This document shows, piece after piece, positions 1 through 12,670 of a stretch of 64,000 bases of DNA. The stretch's first letter is position 1. Each line of letters starts with the position of its first letter. Source of the DNA: Callorhinus ursinus (Eukaryota > Chordata > Mammalia > Carnivora > Otariidae). The translations under genes and the position numbers were made by a program. The DNA is taken from assembly GCF_003265705.1 (NCBI RefSeq), contig NW_020312817.1, forward strand, positions 29,525,324 through 29,589,323, read 5' to 3'. The notes under the pieces were generated by a model. It was given only the letters and a program-made list of their open reading frames with translations. It searched no databases and had not been told where the DNA came from.

Positions 1-809
1 CAATCAAGGAGAATGGGAGAACACCAGCAATAGGGGAATACTGCACATAGAATTCATGGCTTTTTTACCATAATTCATTAGTTATTCAAAGTTAATTTTT
101 TAATTTTTCTTTTTTGCTTTTTCAACCAACATCTTATCAATCCCTTTTTTAAAAAAACATTTTTTGTTTTTCATTTTTAGAGTCATATTTTATCCCTTCA
201 TAGTAGTTACCCTTATTTTTGGCATATATATATATAAGTTGTTCTCTCTTTAAAATTTTGAGATACAGTTTCTTCCAACAGATCAAAATATACCCTAAAT
301 CACTAGTGTATGGCTTTGTTCTAGTCTCCTGCCTGATCACACTCTCTCCCATTTTTGCTCTTTTTTTTTAAATCTTCTTTCTTTTTTCAAATAACTTCTT
401 ATCTTATCAATTCCTTTTATAAAATCTTTTACAATTTTCATCTTTACAGTCATCTTTCATCCCTTCATTGTATCAACCCTTATTTTGTACCTATATAAGT
501 CTATCTTCCTTTAAAATTTTAGGAGGCAATTTCATCTAACAGACCAAAATACGCCCAAAATCTAGTGTGTGGCACTGATCTATGCACTAGCCTGATCATA
601 TTTGATCATATTCTGTTTTTTTTGTTTTGTTCTGTTTCTGTTTGTTTTTATCTTTTTCTATTTCTTTCTTTTCTCTTTCTTTCTTCTTTCTTTCCCTTTC
701 TTTTCCCCTGGTTTCAGGTCTTATCTGATTTGTATAGAGTATTTTACAGGGGACGTTGTTAACCTGTTAGCATTTTGTTCTCTCATTCGTCTATTATCCT
801 CTGGACAAA
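1..809 (+). promoter_or_regulatory. L1 5' UTR, AT-rich distal part with tandem ~270-bp units
   Basis: This is the part of the L1 5' UTR next to ORF1. Two diverged tandem units are visible: the landmark 'atcttatcaa' recurs at 131 and 401, and each unit then carries 'atcccttca', 'ttaaaatttt' and 'cagatcaaaatata' or 'cagaccaaaatacg' in the same order. The same two-unit structure occurs in reverse in the L1 at 51909-54921 (around 53130-53640), so it belongs to the subfamily. No function can be read from it beyond its place in the L1 promoter and leader. Confidence 0.75.
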
Positions 810-1705
810 ATGACAAGATGAAAAAAATCACCTCAGCAAAAAGAACAAGAGGTAGTACCGTCTGCCAGGGACCTACTTAATACGGACATTAGTACGATAT
901 TGGACCTAGAGTTCAGAATCATGACTTTACAGATACTAGCTGGGCTAAAAAAAGCGTGCAAGTTATTAAAGAAACATTTTCTGGAGAAATAAAAGAACTA
1001 AAATCTAACCAAGTCGAAATCTGAAAGGCTATTAATGAGGTGCAATAAAAAATGGGGGCACTAACTCCTAGGATAAGTGAGGCAGAAGAGAGAATCAACG
1101 ATATAGAAGACCAAATGATGGAAAATAAAGAGGCTGAGAAAAAGAGAGATAAACAACTACGGGATCACAAGGGCAGAATTCGAGAGATAAGCGATAAGAT
1201 AAGACGAAAGAACATTAGAATAATTGGGATCCCAGAAGAAGAAGAAAGAGAGAGAGGGGCAGAAGGTATACTGGAGCATATTATACCAGAGAACTTCCCT
1301 AATGTGAGGAAGGAAACAGGCATCAAAATCCAGGAGGCACAGAGAACTCCTCTCAAAATCAATAAAAATAAGTCAACACTCTGACATCTAATAGTAAAAC
1401 TTACGAGTCTCAGAGACAAAGAGAAAATCCTGAAAGCAGCTCGGGAGAAGAGATATGTAACCTACAATGGTAGAAACATTAGATTAGCAACAGACCTATC
1501 TACAGAGACCTGGCAGGCCAGAAAGGACTGGCATGATAACTTCAGAGCACTAAACGAGAAAAATATACAGCCAAGAATACTATATCCAGCTAGGCTGTCA
1601 TTGAAAATAGAAGGAGAGATACAAAGCTTCCAGGACAAACAAAAAATAAAGGAATTTGCAAACACGAAACCAGCCCAACAAGAAATATTGAAAGGGGTCC
1701 TCTAA
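810..1705 (+). pseudogene. L1 ORF1 (RNA-binding chaperone protein) remnant
   Basis: L1 ORF1p is a trimeric coiled-coil RNA-binding protein that coats L1 RNA. The reading frame starts at ATG 810, after the conserved 'ctggacaaa' leader, but the fourth codon is TGA (819-821). Further stops occur near 1021, 1046 and 1382. The longest open piece (1052-1384) encodes the end of the coiled coil (EEAEKKR-like heptads) and the start of the RRM with the family hallmark IRIIGIPEEEE. The C-terminal domain, with 'LNEKN..PRILYPARLS'-type spacing, continues to the stop TAA at 1703-1705. The total span of ~300 codons is normal for a carnivore ORF1. It is inactive. Confidence 0.9.
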
Positions 1706-1786
1706 ACAAAGAGAAAGCCTAAAAGCAGCATAGATCAGAAAGGAACACAGACAATATACAGTCATAGTCAGCTTACAGGCAATACA

Positions 1787-4700
1787 ATGGCACTAAAATC
1801 GTATCTTTCAATAGTTACCCTGAATGTAAATGGGCTAAATGTCCCAGTCAAAAGACACAGGCTATCAGGTGGGATTAAAAAACAAGACCCATCAATATGC
1901 TGTCTGCAAGAGACTCATTTTAGACCCAAAGACACCCCCACATTGAAAGGGAGGGGGTGGAAAGCCATTTACCATGCTAATGGACACCAAAAGAAAGCTG
2001 GGGTGGCAAATCTTATACCAGACAAATTAGATTTTAAAACGAAGACTGTAACAAGAGATGAAGAAGGACACTATATCCTACTTAAAGGGTCTATCCACAA
2101 GAAGATCTAACAATTTGTAAATATCTATGCCCCTAACATGGGAGCAGCCAATTATATAAGGCAATTAATAACAAAAGCAAAGAAACACATTGACAACAAT
2201 ACAATAATAGTGGGGGACTTTAACACCCCCCTCACTGAAATGGACAGATCATCTAAGCAAAAGCTCAACAAGGAAATAAAGACTTTAAATGACACACTGG
2301 ACCAAATGGACTTCACAGACATATTCAGAACATTCCATCCCAAAGCAGCGGAATACACATTCTTCTCTAGTGCCCATGGAACATTCTCCAGAATAGATGA
2401 CATCCTAGGTCACAAATCAGGTCTCAACTGATACCAAAAGATTGGGATTATACCCTGCATATTTTCAGACCACAATGCTTTGAAACTAGAACTCAATCAC
2501 AAGAGGAAAGTTGGAAAGAACTCAAATACATGGAGGCTAAAGAGCATCCTACTAAAGAATGAATGGGTCAACCAGGAAATGAAAGAAGAATTAAAAAAAT
2601 TCATGGAAACCAATGAAAATGAAAACACAACTGTTCAAAATCTTTGGGATGCAGCAAAGGCAGTCCTAAGAGGAAAGTATATAGCAATACAAGCCTTTCT
2701 CAAGAAACAAGAAAGGTCTCAAATACACAACCTATCCCTACACCTAAAGGAGCTAGAGAAAAAACAGCAAATAAAGCCTAAACCCAGCAGAAGAAGAGAA
2801 ATAATAAAGGTCAGAGCAGAAATCAATGAAATAGACAGCAAAAGAGCAGTAGAACAGATCAACGAAACTAGGAGCTGTTTCTTTGAAAGAATTAACAAGA
2901 CTGATAAACGCCTGGCCAGACTTATCAAAAAGAAAAGAGAAATGACCCAAATCAACAAAATCATGAATGAAAGAGGAGAGATCACAACCAACACCAAAGA
3001 AATACAAACAATTATAAGAACATATTATGAGCAACTCTATGCCAGCAAATTAGCTAACCTGGAAGAAATGGGTGCATTCCTAGAGATGTATCAACTGCCA
3101 AAACTGAACCAGGAAGAAATAGAAAACCTGAACAGACCTATCACCACTAAGGAAATTGAAGCAGTCATCAAACATCTCCCAACAAACAAAAGCCCAGGGC
3201 CAGGTGGTTTCCCAGGGGAATTCTACCAAACATTTAAAGAAGAATTAATACCTATTCTCCTGAAACTGTTCCAAAATATAGAAATGGAAGGAAAACTTCC
3301 AAACTCATTTTATGAGGCCACCATGACCTTGATCCCAAAACCAGACAAAGACCCCATCAAAAAGGAGAATTACAGACCAATATCCTTGATGAACATGGAT
3401 GCAAAAATTCTCACCAAAATACTAGCCAATAGGATCCAACAGTACATTAAAAGGATTATTCACCATGACCAAGTGGGATTTATCCCTGGGCTGCAAGCCT
3501 GGTTCAACATCTGCCAATCCATCAACGTGATACAATAAATTCACAAAAGAAAGAACAAGAATCATATGATCCTCTCAATAGATGCAGAAAAAGCATTTGA
3601 CAAAGTACAACATCCTTTCTTGATCAAAATTCTTCAGAGTATAAGGATAGAGGGTACATACCTCAATATCATAAAAGCCATCTATGAAAAACCTACAGCA
3701 AATATCATTCTCAATGGGGAAAAGCTGAGAGCCTTTCCCCTAAGGTCAGGAACGTGGCAGGGTTGTACATTATCACTACTGCTACTCAACATAGTATTGG
3801 AAGTCCTAGCCACAGCAATCAGGCAACAAAAATATCAAAGGCATCCAAATCGGCAAGGAGGAAGTCAAACTCTCACTCTTTGCAGATGATATGATACTGT
3901 ATGTGGAAAACCCAAAAGACTCCACCCCCAAAGCTGCTAGAACTCATACAGGAATTCAGTAAAGTAGCAGGATATAAAATCAATGCACAGAAATCAGTGG
4001 CATTCCTATACACCAACAACAAGATAGAAGAGAGACAAATCAAGGAGTCGATCCCATTTACAATTGCACCCAAAACCATAAGATACCTAGGAATAAATTT
4101 AACTAAAGAGGCATAGGATCTGTAGTCAGAAAACTATAATATATTCATGAAGGAAATTCACAAAGAAATGGAAAAACGTTCCATGCTCATGGATTGGAAG
4201 AACAAACATTGTGAAGATATAAATGCTACCTAGAGCAATCTACACATTCAATGCAATCCCCATCAAAATACCATCCACTTTTTTCAAAGAAATGGAACAA
4301 ATAATCCTAAAATTTGTATGGAACAAGAAGAGACCCCGAATAGCCAGAGGAATATTGATAAAGAAAAGCAGAGCTGGCAGCATCACAATTCCAGACTTCC
4401 AGCTCTATTACAAAGCTGTCATCATCAAGACAGTATGGTACTGGCACAAAAACAGACACATAGATCAATGGAACAGAATAGAGAGCCCAGAAATGGACCC
4501 TCAACTCTATGGTCAACTCATCTTTGACAAACCAGGAAAGAATGTCTAATGGAAAAAAGACAGTCTCCTCAACAAATGGTGTTGGGAAAATTGCACAGCC
4601 ACATGCAGAAGAATGAAACTGGACCATTTCCTTACACCACACACAAAAATAGACTCCAAATGGTTGAAAGACCTAAACGTGAGACAGGAGTCCATCAAAA

Positions 4701-5593
4701 TTCTAAAGGAGAACACAGGTAGCAACCTCTTCGACCCCAGCCGCAGCAACTTCTTCCTAGAAACATCACCAAAGGCAAGGGAAGCAAGGGCAAAAATGAA
4801 CTATTGGGATTTCATCAAGATAAAAAGCTTTTGCACAGCAAAAGAAACAGTCCACAAAACCAAAAGACAACCGACAGAATGGGAGAAAATATTTGCAAAT
4901 GACACATCAGATAAAGGGCTAGTATCCAAAATCTATAAAGAACTTATCAAACTCAACACCCAAAGAACAAATAACCCAATCAAGAAATGGGCAGAAGACA
5001 TGAACAAACATTTTTCTAAAGAAGACATCCAAATGGCCAACAGACACATGAAAAAGTGCTCAACATCTCTCGGCATCAGGGAAATCGAAATTAAAACCTC
5101 AATGAGATACCACCTCACACCAGTAAGAATGGCTAAAATTAGTAAGTCAGGAAACGACAGATGTTGGCGGGGATGCAGAGAAAGGGGAACCCTCCTACAC
5201 TGTTGGTGGGAATGCAAGCTGGTGCAACCACTCTGGAAAACAGTATGGAGGTTCCTCAAACAGTTGAAAATAGAGCTATCATACGATCCAGCAATTGCAC
5301 TACTGGGTATTTACCACAAAGATACAAATGTAGGGATCTGAAGGGGTATGTGCACCCCGATGTTTATAAGAGCAATGTCTAGAATAGCCAAACTGTGGAA
5401 AGAGCCAAGATGTCCATCGACAGATGAATGGATAAAGAAGAGGTGGTATATATACACAATGGAATATTATGTAGCCACCAAAAGGAATGAGATCTTGCCA
5501 TTTGCAAAGACGTGGATGGAAGTGGAGGGTGTTATGCTGATTGAAATAAGTCAATCAGATAAAGACATGTATCATAGGACCTCACTGATATGA
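1787..5593 (+). pseudogene. L1 ORF2 (endonuclease/reverse transcriptase) remnant
   Basis: ORF2p makes the target-primed nick and reverse-transcribes L1 RNA. From ATG 1787 the order is: apurinic endonuclease-like domain (TLNVNGLN near the start, QETHF, GDFNTPL, and SDHNAL around 2460-2480), the Z region, the RT domain ([14 protein letters not shown] near 3190, [19 protein letters not shown] near 3385, [13 protein letters not shown] near 3580, catalytic FADD at 3879-3890), and the C-terminal Cys-rich region ([18 protein letters not shown] near 5165-5220). Breaks are: stops at 2108, 2429, 3536, 4114, 4547 and 5339; a probable 2-base loss near 3832; and a probable extra C in the C-run near 3925. 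The full domain order is preserved over ~1,270 codons, as in complete L1s. It is dead as a coding unit. Confidence 0.95.
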
Positions 5594-6055
5594 GGAATTC
5601 TTAATCTCAGGAAATAAACTGAGGGTTGCTGGAGTGGGGGTGGGGTGGGAGGGATGGGGTGGCTGGGTGATAGACATTGGGGAGGGTATGTGCTCTGGTG
5701 AGTGCTGTGAATTGTGCAAGACTGTTGAATCACAGATCTGTACTTCTGAAACAAATAATGCAATATATGTTAAGAAAAAGAAACGAAGAAGAAGATAGCA
5801 GGAGGGGAAGAATGAAGGGGAGTAAGTTGGAGGGGGAGACAAACCATCAGAGACGATGGACTCTGAAAAACAAACTGAGGGTTCTAGAGGGGAGGGGTGG
5901 GGGGATGGGTTAGCCTGGTGATGGGTATTAAAGAGGGCACATTCTGCACGGAGCACTGGGTGTAATGCACAAACAATGAATCATGGAACACTACATCAAA
6001 AACTAATGATGTAATGTATGGTGATTAACATAATAATAAAAAAAATTTTAAAAAA
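5594..6055 (+). other. L1 chimeric two-module 3' UTR with two G-rich tracts
   Basis: There are two modules in series. Module Y (5594 to about 5775) has a G-quadruplex-like run at 5636-5660 and ends at 'atatgttaag' plus an A-rich stretch. Module X (about 5780-6055) has a second G-rich run at 5889-5908 and ends with 'gtatggtgattaacataat' plus the A tail. The L1 at 63007-63536 ends with Y alone and poly(A). The L1 at 45095-48347 has X alone. The L1 at 51909-54921 has the same Y+X junction. See findings. Confidence 0.8.
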
Positions 6056-6526
6056 AGAAAATTAAGAGCACCTTAAAAATGTGAATTTCTTGTTCCATAT
6101 TTAGATTTTATTTGATTATTTAATTTCTTAACATCTATCAATTTCATCTAATTAACATTGGCCTTTCACTTAATATTTTTCTTCTTTTGGTTATCTAAAA
6201 TATAAAATTACACCTTTTTTCTTCTTCTCAATCAGCACAATGCCTGAATTGAATGTATTTTTGGCTATGACTTTTCAGAACATTAAATTCTTATCTTTCT
6301 TAGAATGGAAGACAATGAGTAATTCAAAAAGAAATTCACTGGGTCATATTGCTGCCAATAGATAAAGCCATGAAACTGATTTAAATGGCTAAAAATAGGC
6401 ATTATTTAATGTCAAATGGCTTAGTTTAAATACTAATTACATTCCACCATTAGAGACTTATAAAAAATTATTCCTCAATCCATCTTTGTATTACCAATTT
6501 ATCTTTTTATTTTTTATTTTATTTTT
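6056..6526. other. AT-rich intergenic DNA, no recognised feature
   Basis: No convincing ORF, repeat family or RNA gene was recognised. It lies between the L1 poly(A) end and a reverse SINE. Confidence 0.5.
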
Positions 6527-6702
6527 TTAAAGGTTTTATTTATTTATTTGATAGAGTGAGAGAGAGAGTACAAGAGGGGGTAGGGTCAGAGGGAGAAGCA
6601 GGCTTCCCGTGGAGCCTGATGTGCGACTCGATCCCAGGACTGTAGAATCATGACCTGAGCTGAAGACAGTCGCTTAACCAACTGAGCGACCTAGGCACCC
6701 CC
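6527..6702 (-). mobile_element. Can-SINE (tRNA-Lys derived)
   Basis: In reverse complement it starts 'ggtgcctaggtcgctcag', a diverged Can-SINE head. It runs through the 'gcgactg' subfamily body to a TC-rich stretch, 'aaataaataaa' and an A/T tail at 6527. The copy is slightly degraded in the middle, with a short deletion in the 'cctgctcagcagggag' part. No clear TSD was identified. Confidence 0.9.
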
Positions 6703-8594
6703 AATTTATTTTTTTTTAATGTTGGAAAACCACTGGGGTAAAGAACAGAAGCACAGTTATCACCATGACATCAGAACCCAGCCCTGTCTGCCTGACACCA
6801 CTGGTCTTCTCATTCTGATTTCAGTTCTTCATTTCTTGGATATAGTTGTTGAGTAGTTTTATTTTATTTTTGTTTTTCAGTAAGAACTCCAGAATATTTT
6901 ATTTCTGAAATGATTTTGTATTTGAGAGTACCTGTCTGTAGCTTTTATGCTTGTCCGGCATGTTGTGTGAGTTATCTTCTAGCATGATATTACTTTTTTT
7001 CAGAACTGTGCAGGAATTGCTTAATTGCCTTTTGGCAGTGACTGCTGTGCAAAAGTCTGAGACTGGCCTAATTTTTTTTCCCTCTTTCTCAGAAAAATGA
7101 TTTTCTTCCCAGAGTTCATTTTCTTCTCTTGAAGTGTGGTGACTTACATAGTATATGTCTCTGTGTTTATTGTTCTCTATCTATCATGAACAGAACACAA
7201 TTTTTACTTTTCCCGCAGATTCCATTTGGGAAGTTTTCTTCTGTAATGTCTCAGTGTTCTCTGTTCCATTTGTTTGGTTTTCAACTTCTGGTATATTTAT
7301 GACAGTTTATTACATTTCACATATCCATAATATTATCTATAGTTTTTTGTGTCCTTTTCCTTTGTGTTTACATAAACAAGCTTTTCTTCTACATATTTAA
7401 TTAATGTTTTTATTAGCTATTGTCTGGTCTGTTCTTCAACCTTTTCAATTTATTATTAACTTTTTAATGTTGCTCTTTTGGTCTTTGTTTTATTTTCTTT
7501 TGCATTTAAAAATTTCATTCAATTCAGTCTTGTGTCTACTATTTTGTTTGAACTTTTATATCTAAATTCTCCTCTAATGAGGAGCTCTCTTGGGGAATTT
7601 TCTTCTGTTTCTTGGACTTCTTTCCAGATTAGATTCTTCACCTGTCTTGTTGCATATTAGATTTCTCTCCCCTCTCCCATGGTAGTATGTTTACAGTCCA
7701 TGCTTTTCTTTACTTTTACCTCATGTTTCAAGTGGAATCATCTGTCAGGGTCATCTTTGTGCTCTGTACATAGTGGAGTCTTCTTGACTCCTTCCACAGC
7801 TGCTGAGACCTAGTCTTCTCTCTTCCACCTATAGTTTGTGAATTGAGCATTTTGTTTCCTATCTCTCTTTTTTTTTTTTTTTTTTTTTTTTGTCTGTAGC
7901 CTCAGGATGGAGAGCAACACAAAAGAGAGCTCAGCGTTGGTTATGTGCTATCTTTCTGTGGTTCCCCCCCACCCCCATTAAATGGGATTTTGTCAAACAC
8001 GATTTTTGGTTATTGTTTTTTTAATTTTTCCCACTTCACATTATGTATTGAAAATCATTCCAAATGAATGCATTAAATCTACTTTATTCTTTCCTTGATA
8101 ATCAGTTGCAAAAAAACTTAATAAAGATGTACAGACATTTACATTGTTTTTAAAAAAGTATCTGGTAATGCTCATAAGCATACATGATAAAAATTATTGG
8201 AAGATATAAATTCAAAAATTTTGGCAGGGGAAAAACAATACCAATAGAAGACTGAAAATTACATTAAAAAATAAACAGTGATATAGTCATACCATCATTT
8301 CAATTTCTTGTTTTTTATCACATATCTCTAGGTAACCCCGCAATAATTACAGTGCAAAATTAATTTCCTGACAAAGATTTTTCAGTACGTATTTTCATTT
8401 ATAAATGTATTACTTTTTTTTTTTTTAGCACCAACTTCTTTTTAACCGATGACAACAGGAAGAAGTTTATAAGTCATCTGGATATATCTGCTACACTCAA
8501 TGTAGTACAAAGTAGATGAAGTAATCTTTTCTCTTTAGCATTTATTATAAAACTTAAACAGACTTAATGAAGCTGAACATTTAGCAGGCACCTA
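6703..8594. other. AT/T-rich unique region
   Basis: No gene was found; open frames at 7155-7660 are low-complexity T-rich readings. A short stretch near 6738-6800 is weakly MIR-like ('gaacccagccctgtctg'). There is a 21-base T homopolymer near 7869-7890. Confidence 0.4.
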
Positions 8595-8759
8595 CAGTGT
8601 TTTCCTGTTTTTTTCTGTCTTTTTATCTTTTGATCCCCTTCACCCATTTCTCCTACCCCCACCCCAACCCCTGTCTCTGGCAACTACCAGTCTGCTCTCC
8701 TTATCTATGATAATGTTTTTTTCCAAAGGTTACACACATAAAATAGATCATACAGTATT

Positions 8760-11700
8760 TAATTTTCTCTGATCTATTTCATTTAGCTTAATGTCCTCAA
8801 GATCCAACCATGTTGTTGCAAATAGCAAGAAGTCTTTTTTATGGCTGAATAATATTCCTCTGTGTGTGTGTGTGTGTGTGTGCATCTCACAATTTATCAA
8901 CTCATCCATTATGAGTATTCATTATGTTGTTTTCATATTTTGACCATTGTAAATAATGCTGCAATGAACATGGGGGTGCACATATCTTTTTGAACTAGTG
9001 TTTTCATTTTCTAGGGCAAATACCCAACAGTGGTGATTACTGGATCAGAAGGTAGTCCTATTTTTCATTTTTTGAGGAATCTCCAACTGTTTTTCACAGT
9101 GGCTGCACCAATATCCATTCCCACCAACAATGCACAAGGGTTCTCTTTTCTCCACATCCTCGCCAACACTTGTTATTTTTTATCTTTTTGACAATAGCCA
9201 TTCTAACAGGTGTGAGGTGGTATTTCATTGTGGCTTTGTTTGCATTTTCCTGATGATCAATGATGTTCAGCATATTTTAATGTACCTGTTGACCATCTGT
9301 TTCTCATCTTTGGAAAAATGTCTATTCAGATCTGCCCATTTTTAATGAGATTGTTTTTTTTGTTGTTGTTACTGAGTTGTATGAGTTTTTTATATATTTT
9401 TGATATTAGTCCCTTATTGATGTGATTTGCCAATATTTTCTTTCGTTCAGTAGGTTGCCTTTTCATTTTGTTGATGGTTTCTTTCACTGTGCAGAAGCTT
9501 TTGAAGTATGATATAGTCCCACTTATTTATTTTTGCCTTGTTTATTTTGCTTTTGGTGTCAAATTCAAAAAAATCATTGCCAAGACTTATGTCAAAGAGT
9601 TTACCACCATTTTTCTTCTAGGAGTTATATGATTTCAGGTTTTACATTCAAGTCTTTAATCCATTTTGAGCTAATTTTTGTGTATGATGTAAGATAGTAG
9701 TTGAGTTCTTTTGCAAGTGGCTGTCATTTTCCCAACATCATTTATTGAAGAGACTGTCCTTTCCTCATTGTATATTCTTGGCTCCTTTACTGTAAATTAA
9801 TTTACCCTTATAAGCATGGATTTATTTCTGGGCCCTCTATTCTGTTTCATTGATCTATGTGTCCATTTTTATGGTAACACCGTACTGTGTTAATATGTAA
9901 TAGGTAATGTAATATTAATATGTAATAAAGCTATAGTAATAGCTTTGTAGTATAGTTTGAAAAAAGAGAGCATTATGACTCCAGCTTTGTTCTTTTCAAG
10001 ATTGCTTTGGCAATACATTTTTTTTTTTTTTGGTTCCATACAATCTTTAGGATCATTTGTTCTATTTCTTTGAAAAACTGCCATTGGAATTTTTATAGGG
10101 ATTGCACTGAATCTGTATGTTGTTTTGGGTAGTATGGACATTTTAACAATATTGATTTTTCCAACTCGTGAACACAGAATGCCTCTCCATTTGCTTCTGT
10201 CTTCTTAATTTCTTTCATTAATGCCATATAGTTTTAAATATACACATCTTTCACCTCCTTGGTTGAATTTATTCCTACGTATTTTATTCTTTTTGATGCA
10301 ATTGTAAATGGGACTGTTTTCTTGATTTCTTTATCTCATACTTTGTTATTAACAAATAGAAATGCAACAAATTTTTGTATATTGATTTTGTATCCTGTAA
10401 CTTAACTGCATTCATTTATTAGTTCTGACAGTGTTCAAAGGAGCCTTTATAATTTTCCATGTATAATATCATGTGATTTGTAAACAGTGACAGTTTTACT
10501 TCTTTGTTTCCATTTTGTATGCCTTTTATTAGAAGGCTCTAAGATTTTCAACATTGAATATGATGTTAGCTGTAGGCTTATCATATATGGGCTATACTAG
10601 GTTGAGGTACATTCCCTAATGTATTGTCGAATTCATTTTGCTAGTCCTTTGTTGAGAATTTTTGCATCTATGTTTATCAAGGATATTGGCCTATAATTTT
10701 ATTTTTTTATGGTGTCCTTGCCTGGTTTTGATATCCAGGTAATACCTCATGAAATGAGTTTGGAAGAGTTCCCATATCTTCTACTTTTTTTAAGAGTATG
10801 AGAAGAACAGGTATTAAATATTTGAATGTTTGAAAGAATTCACCAGTGAAACCATCTGGTCCTAGACTTTTGTTTGCTGCTGCCAACAACATTTGATTAT
10901 TGATTCAATCTCTTTACTAGGGATCAGTCTGTTCAGGTTTTCTATTTCATCATGATTCAATCTTCGTAGGTTGTATGTTTCCAGGAATTTATACATTTCT
11001 TCTAGGTTGTTGAATTTGTTGGCCTGTAATTGCTTATGGTAGTCTCTTATAATCCTTTGTATTTCTGTGTTATTGGTTCTAAAATCTCCTTTCATTTCTC
11101 ATTTTATTTATTTAAGCCCACTCTGATTTTTTCTTGGTGAGTCTAGCTGAATGTTTCTCCATTTTGTTTATCTTTTCCAAGGACTAGTTCATACTTTCAT
11201 TGATTTGTTCTTCTTTTTCTAGTTCCTTGAGGTATAAAGTTTGTTTGTTTATTTGAGATTTTTCTTCTTTCTTAATGTAGGCATTTAACACTATAAACTT
11301 CCCTCTTAGAACAGCTTTTGCTACATCACACAAATTTTTGTATGTGACATTTTCATTTTTGTTTGTCTCAAGGTTTTTTTTAATCCTCTTTTTATTTCTT
11401 TATTTGACCCACTGGTTGTACAATAACATGTTATTTAATCTCCACCTTTTTTGTGTTTTTTTTTTGTTTTCTTCATCTAATATCAGTGTGGTCAGAGAAA
11501 GTGCCTGATGTGATTTCAATCCTCTTGATTTTACAAAGACTTGTGACCTAACATTTGATTTATCCTGGAAAATGTTCCATGTGCACATGAAAAGTATGCT
11601 TATTCTATTGCTTTTGGATAAAATGTTCTGTATCTTCTAAATCTAAAATCTTCTATGAAGTCCATCTGGTCCAATGGGTAGTTTAAGGCCAATGTTTCCT

Positions 11701-12223
11701 TACTGATATTCTGTCTGGATGGTCTATCCATTGATGATATTAAATTATTAAAATCCCCTACTAATATTGTATTGCTGTCTATTTCTCCCTTTAGGTCTGT
11801 TAATATTTGCTTTTTATATTTAGGTGCTCCTATGTTGGGTGCATAAATATTTACAAATGTTATATTTTTATCTATATCATGTATCTATAAGTGTATAGAT
11901 ATATATAAATGTTGGATTGATCCCTTTATCATTATATAATACTCATCTTCATTTCTTATTACAGACTTTGTTTTAAAGTCTATTTTTTCTGATATAAGTA
12001 TAGCTACTCCAGCTTTTTGTGTTTGTTTGTTTGTTTCCATATGCACTGAATATCTTTTTCCATCCCTTCACTTTCAGTCTGTGTCTTACATCTAAAATAA
12101 ATGTCTTATAGACAGCATACAAATGGGGCTTGTTTTCTTATCCATTAAGCCACTCTATATCTTTGGAGAATTTAGTCCATTTACATCTGGAGTAATTATG
12201 GACAGGTATGTACTTATTGGCAT
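8760..12223 (-). pseudogene. Ancient L1 ORF2 remnant
   Basis: The start is readable on the reverse strand at 12223 as MPISTYLSIITPDVNGLN, the usual ORF2 endonuclease N-terminus. Later pieces match RT parts: NLEEMYKFLETYNL (about 11010-10960), [16 protein letters not shown] (about 10870-10820), and [14 protein letters not shown] (about 10095-10060). Dozens of stops and indels separate them. The reverse-strand end lies near 8760-8820, where the LDLE-type C-terminus is recognisable. It is not functional. Confidence 0.8.
8861..8882. repeat. (TG)n microsatellite
   Basis: About 11 TG units inside the L1M ORF2 C-terminal region, replacing the usual short 'tatatata' stretch. Confidence 0.9.
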
Positions 12224-12670
12224 TTTATTAATTGTTCTGGCTGATTTTGTAATTCCTCTTTGTTCCTTTCTTTTCTTGCTCTCTTCCTTTGTGGTTTGTT
12301 GACTTTCTTTAGTGGTATGCTTATATTCCTTTCTCTTCATTGTGCATTTACTACAGGTTTTTGCTTTGTAGTTGCCCTGAGGCTTATATATAACAACTTA
12401 TATCAGTGGTCTATTTTAACTTGACAACTTATGTTTTATCCCATTCTAAAGCTCACATTTTTACTCTCCCCCCACCATTTTGTTTGTGATGTGACATTTT
12501 ACACCTTTTAAATTTTGTATATCCCTTAACTAATTATTGCCATTAGTAATTGTTTTTACTACTTTTAACCTTCATACTAGCTCTATAGGTGATTAATCCA
12601 CCAACTCTACTATATATTTACCTTTCCAGAAAGATTTGTTTTTCATGTTTTCTTGTTATTAGCAGCAACT

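Larger units (their letters stand above)
1..6055 (+). mobile_element. LINE-1, carnivore-type, 5' end outside window
   Basis: This is a near-complete L1 in forward orientation. Its first bases match, in reverse complement, the 5' UTR of the L1 at 51909-54921 near 53700-53760, so the GC-rich first ~1.2 kb of the element lies left of the window. The order is AT-rich 5' UTR, ORF1 remnant, ~80-bp inter-ORF spacer, ORF2 remnant, G-rich 3' UTR and an A-rich tail near 6030-6055. Both ORFs carry stops and frameshifts, so it cannot encode active machinery. The 5' TSD is not visible because the element starts outside the window. Confidence 0.95.
8595..12670 (-). mobile_element. Ancient L1M, reverse orientation
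   Basis: Read from 12670 down to 8595 this is a heavily diverged L1. It has ORF1/inter-ORF-like sequence (12230-12670, with the 'gaggcttatatataacaa' type block), ORF2 from about 12223, and a 3' region near 8600-8760. Families with this ORF1-ORF2 linker are old L1M groups. Divergence is much higher than in the L1 at 1-6055. Small interior expansions exist, such as the repeated 'taatatgtaata' near 9893-9925 and (TG)n at 8861-8882. Confidence 0.85.

Noticed and set aside
602..880. F/L-rich 92-codon frame at the window start
   Set aside because: It is T-rich L1 5' UTR read in a chance frame and ends in the ORF1 start region.
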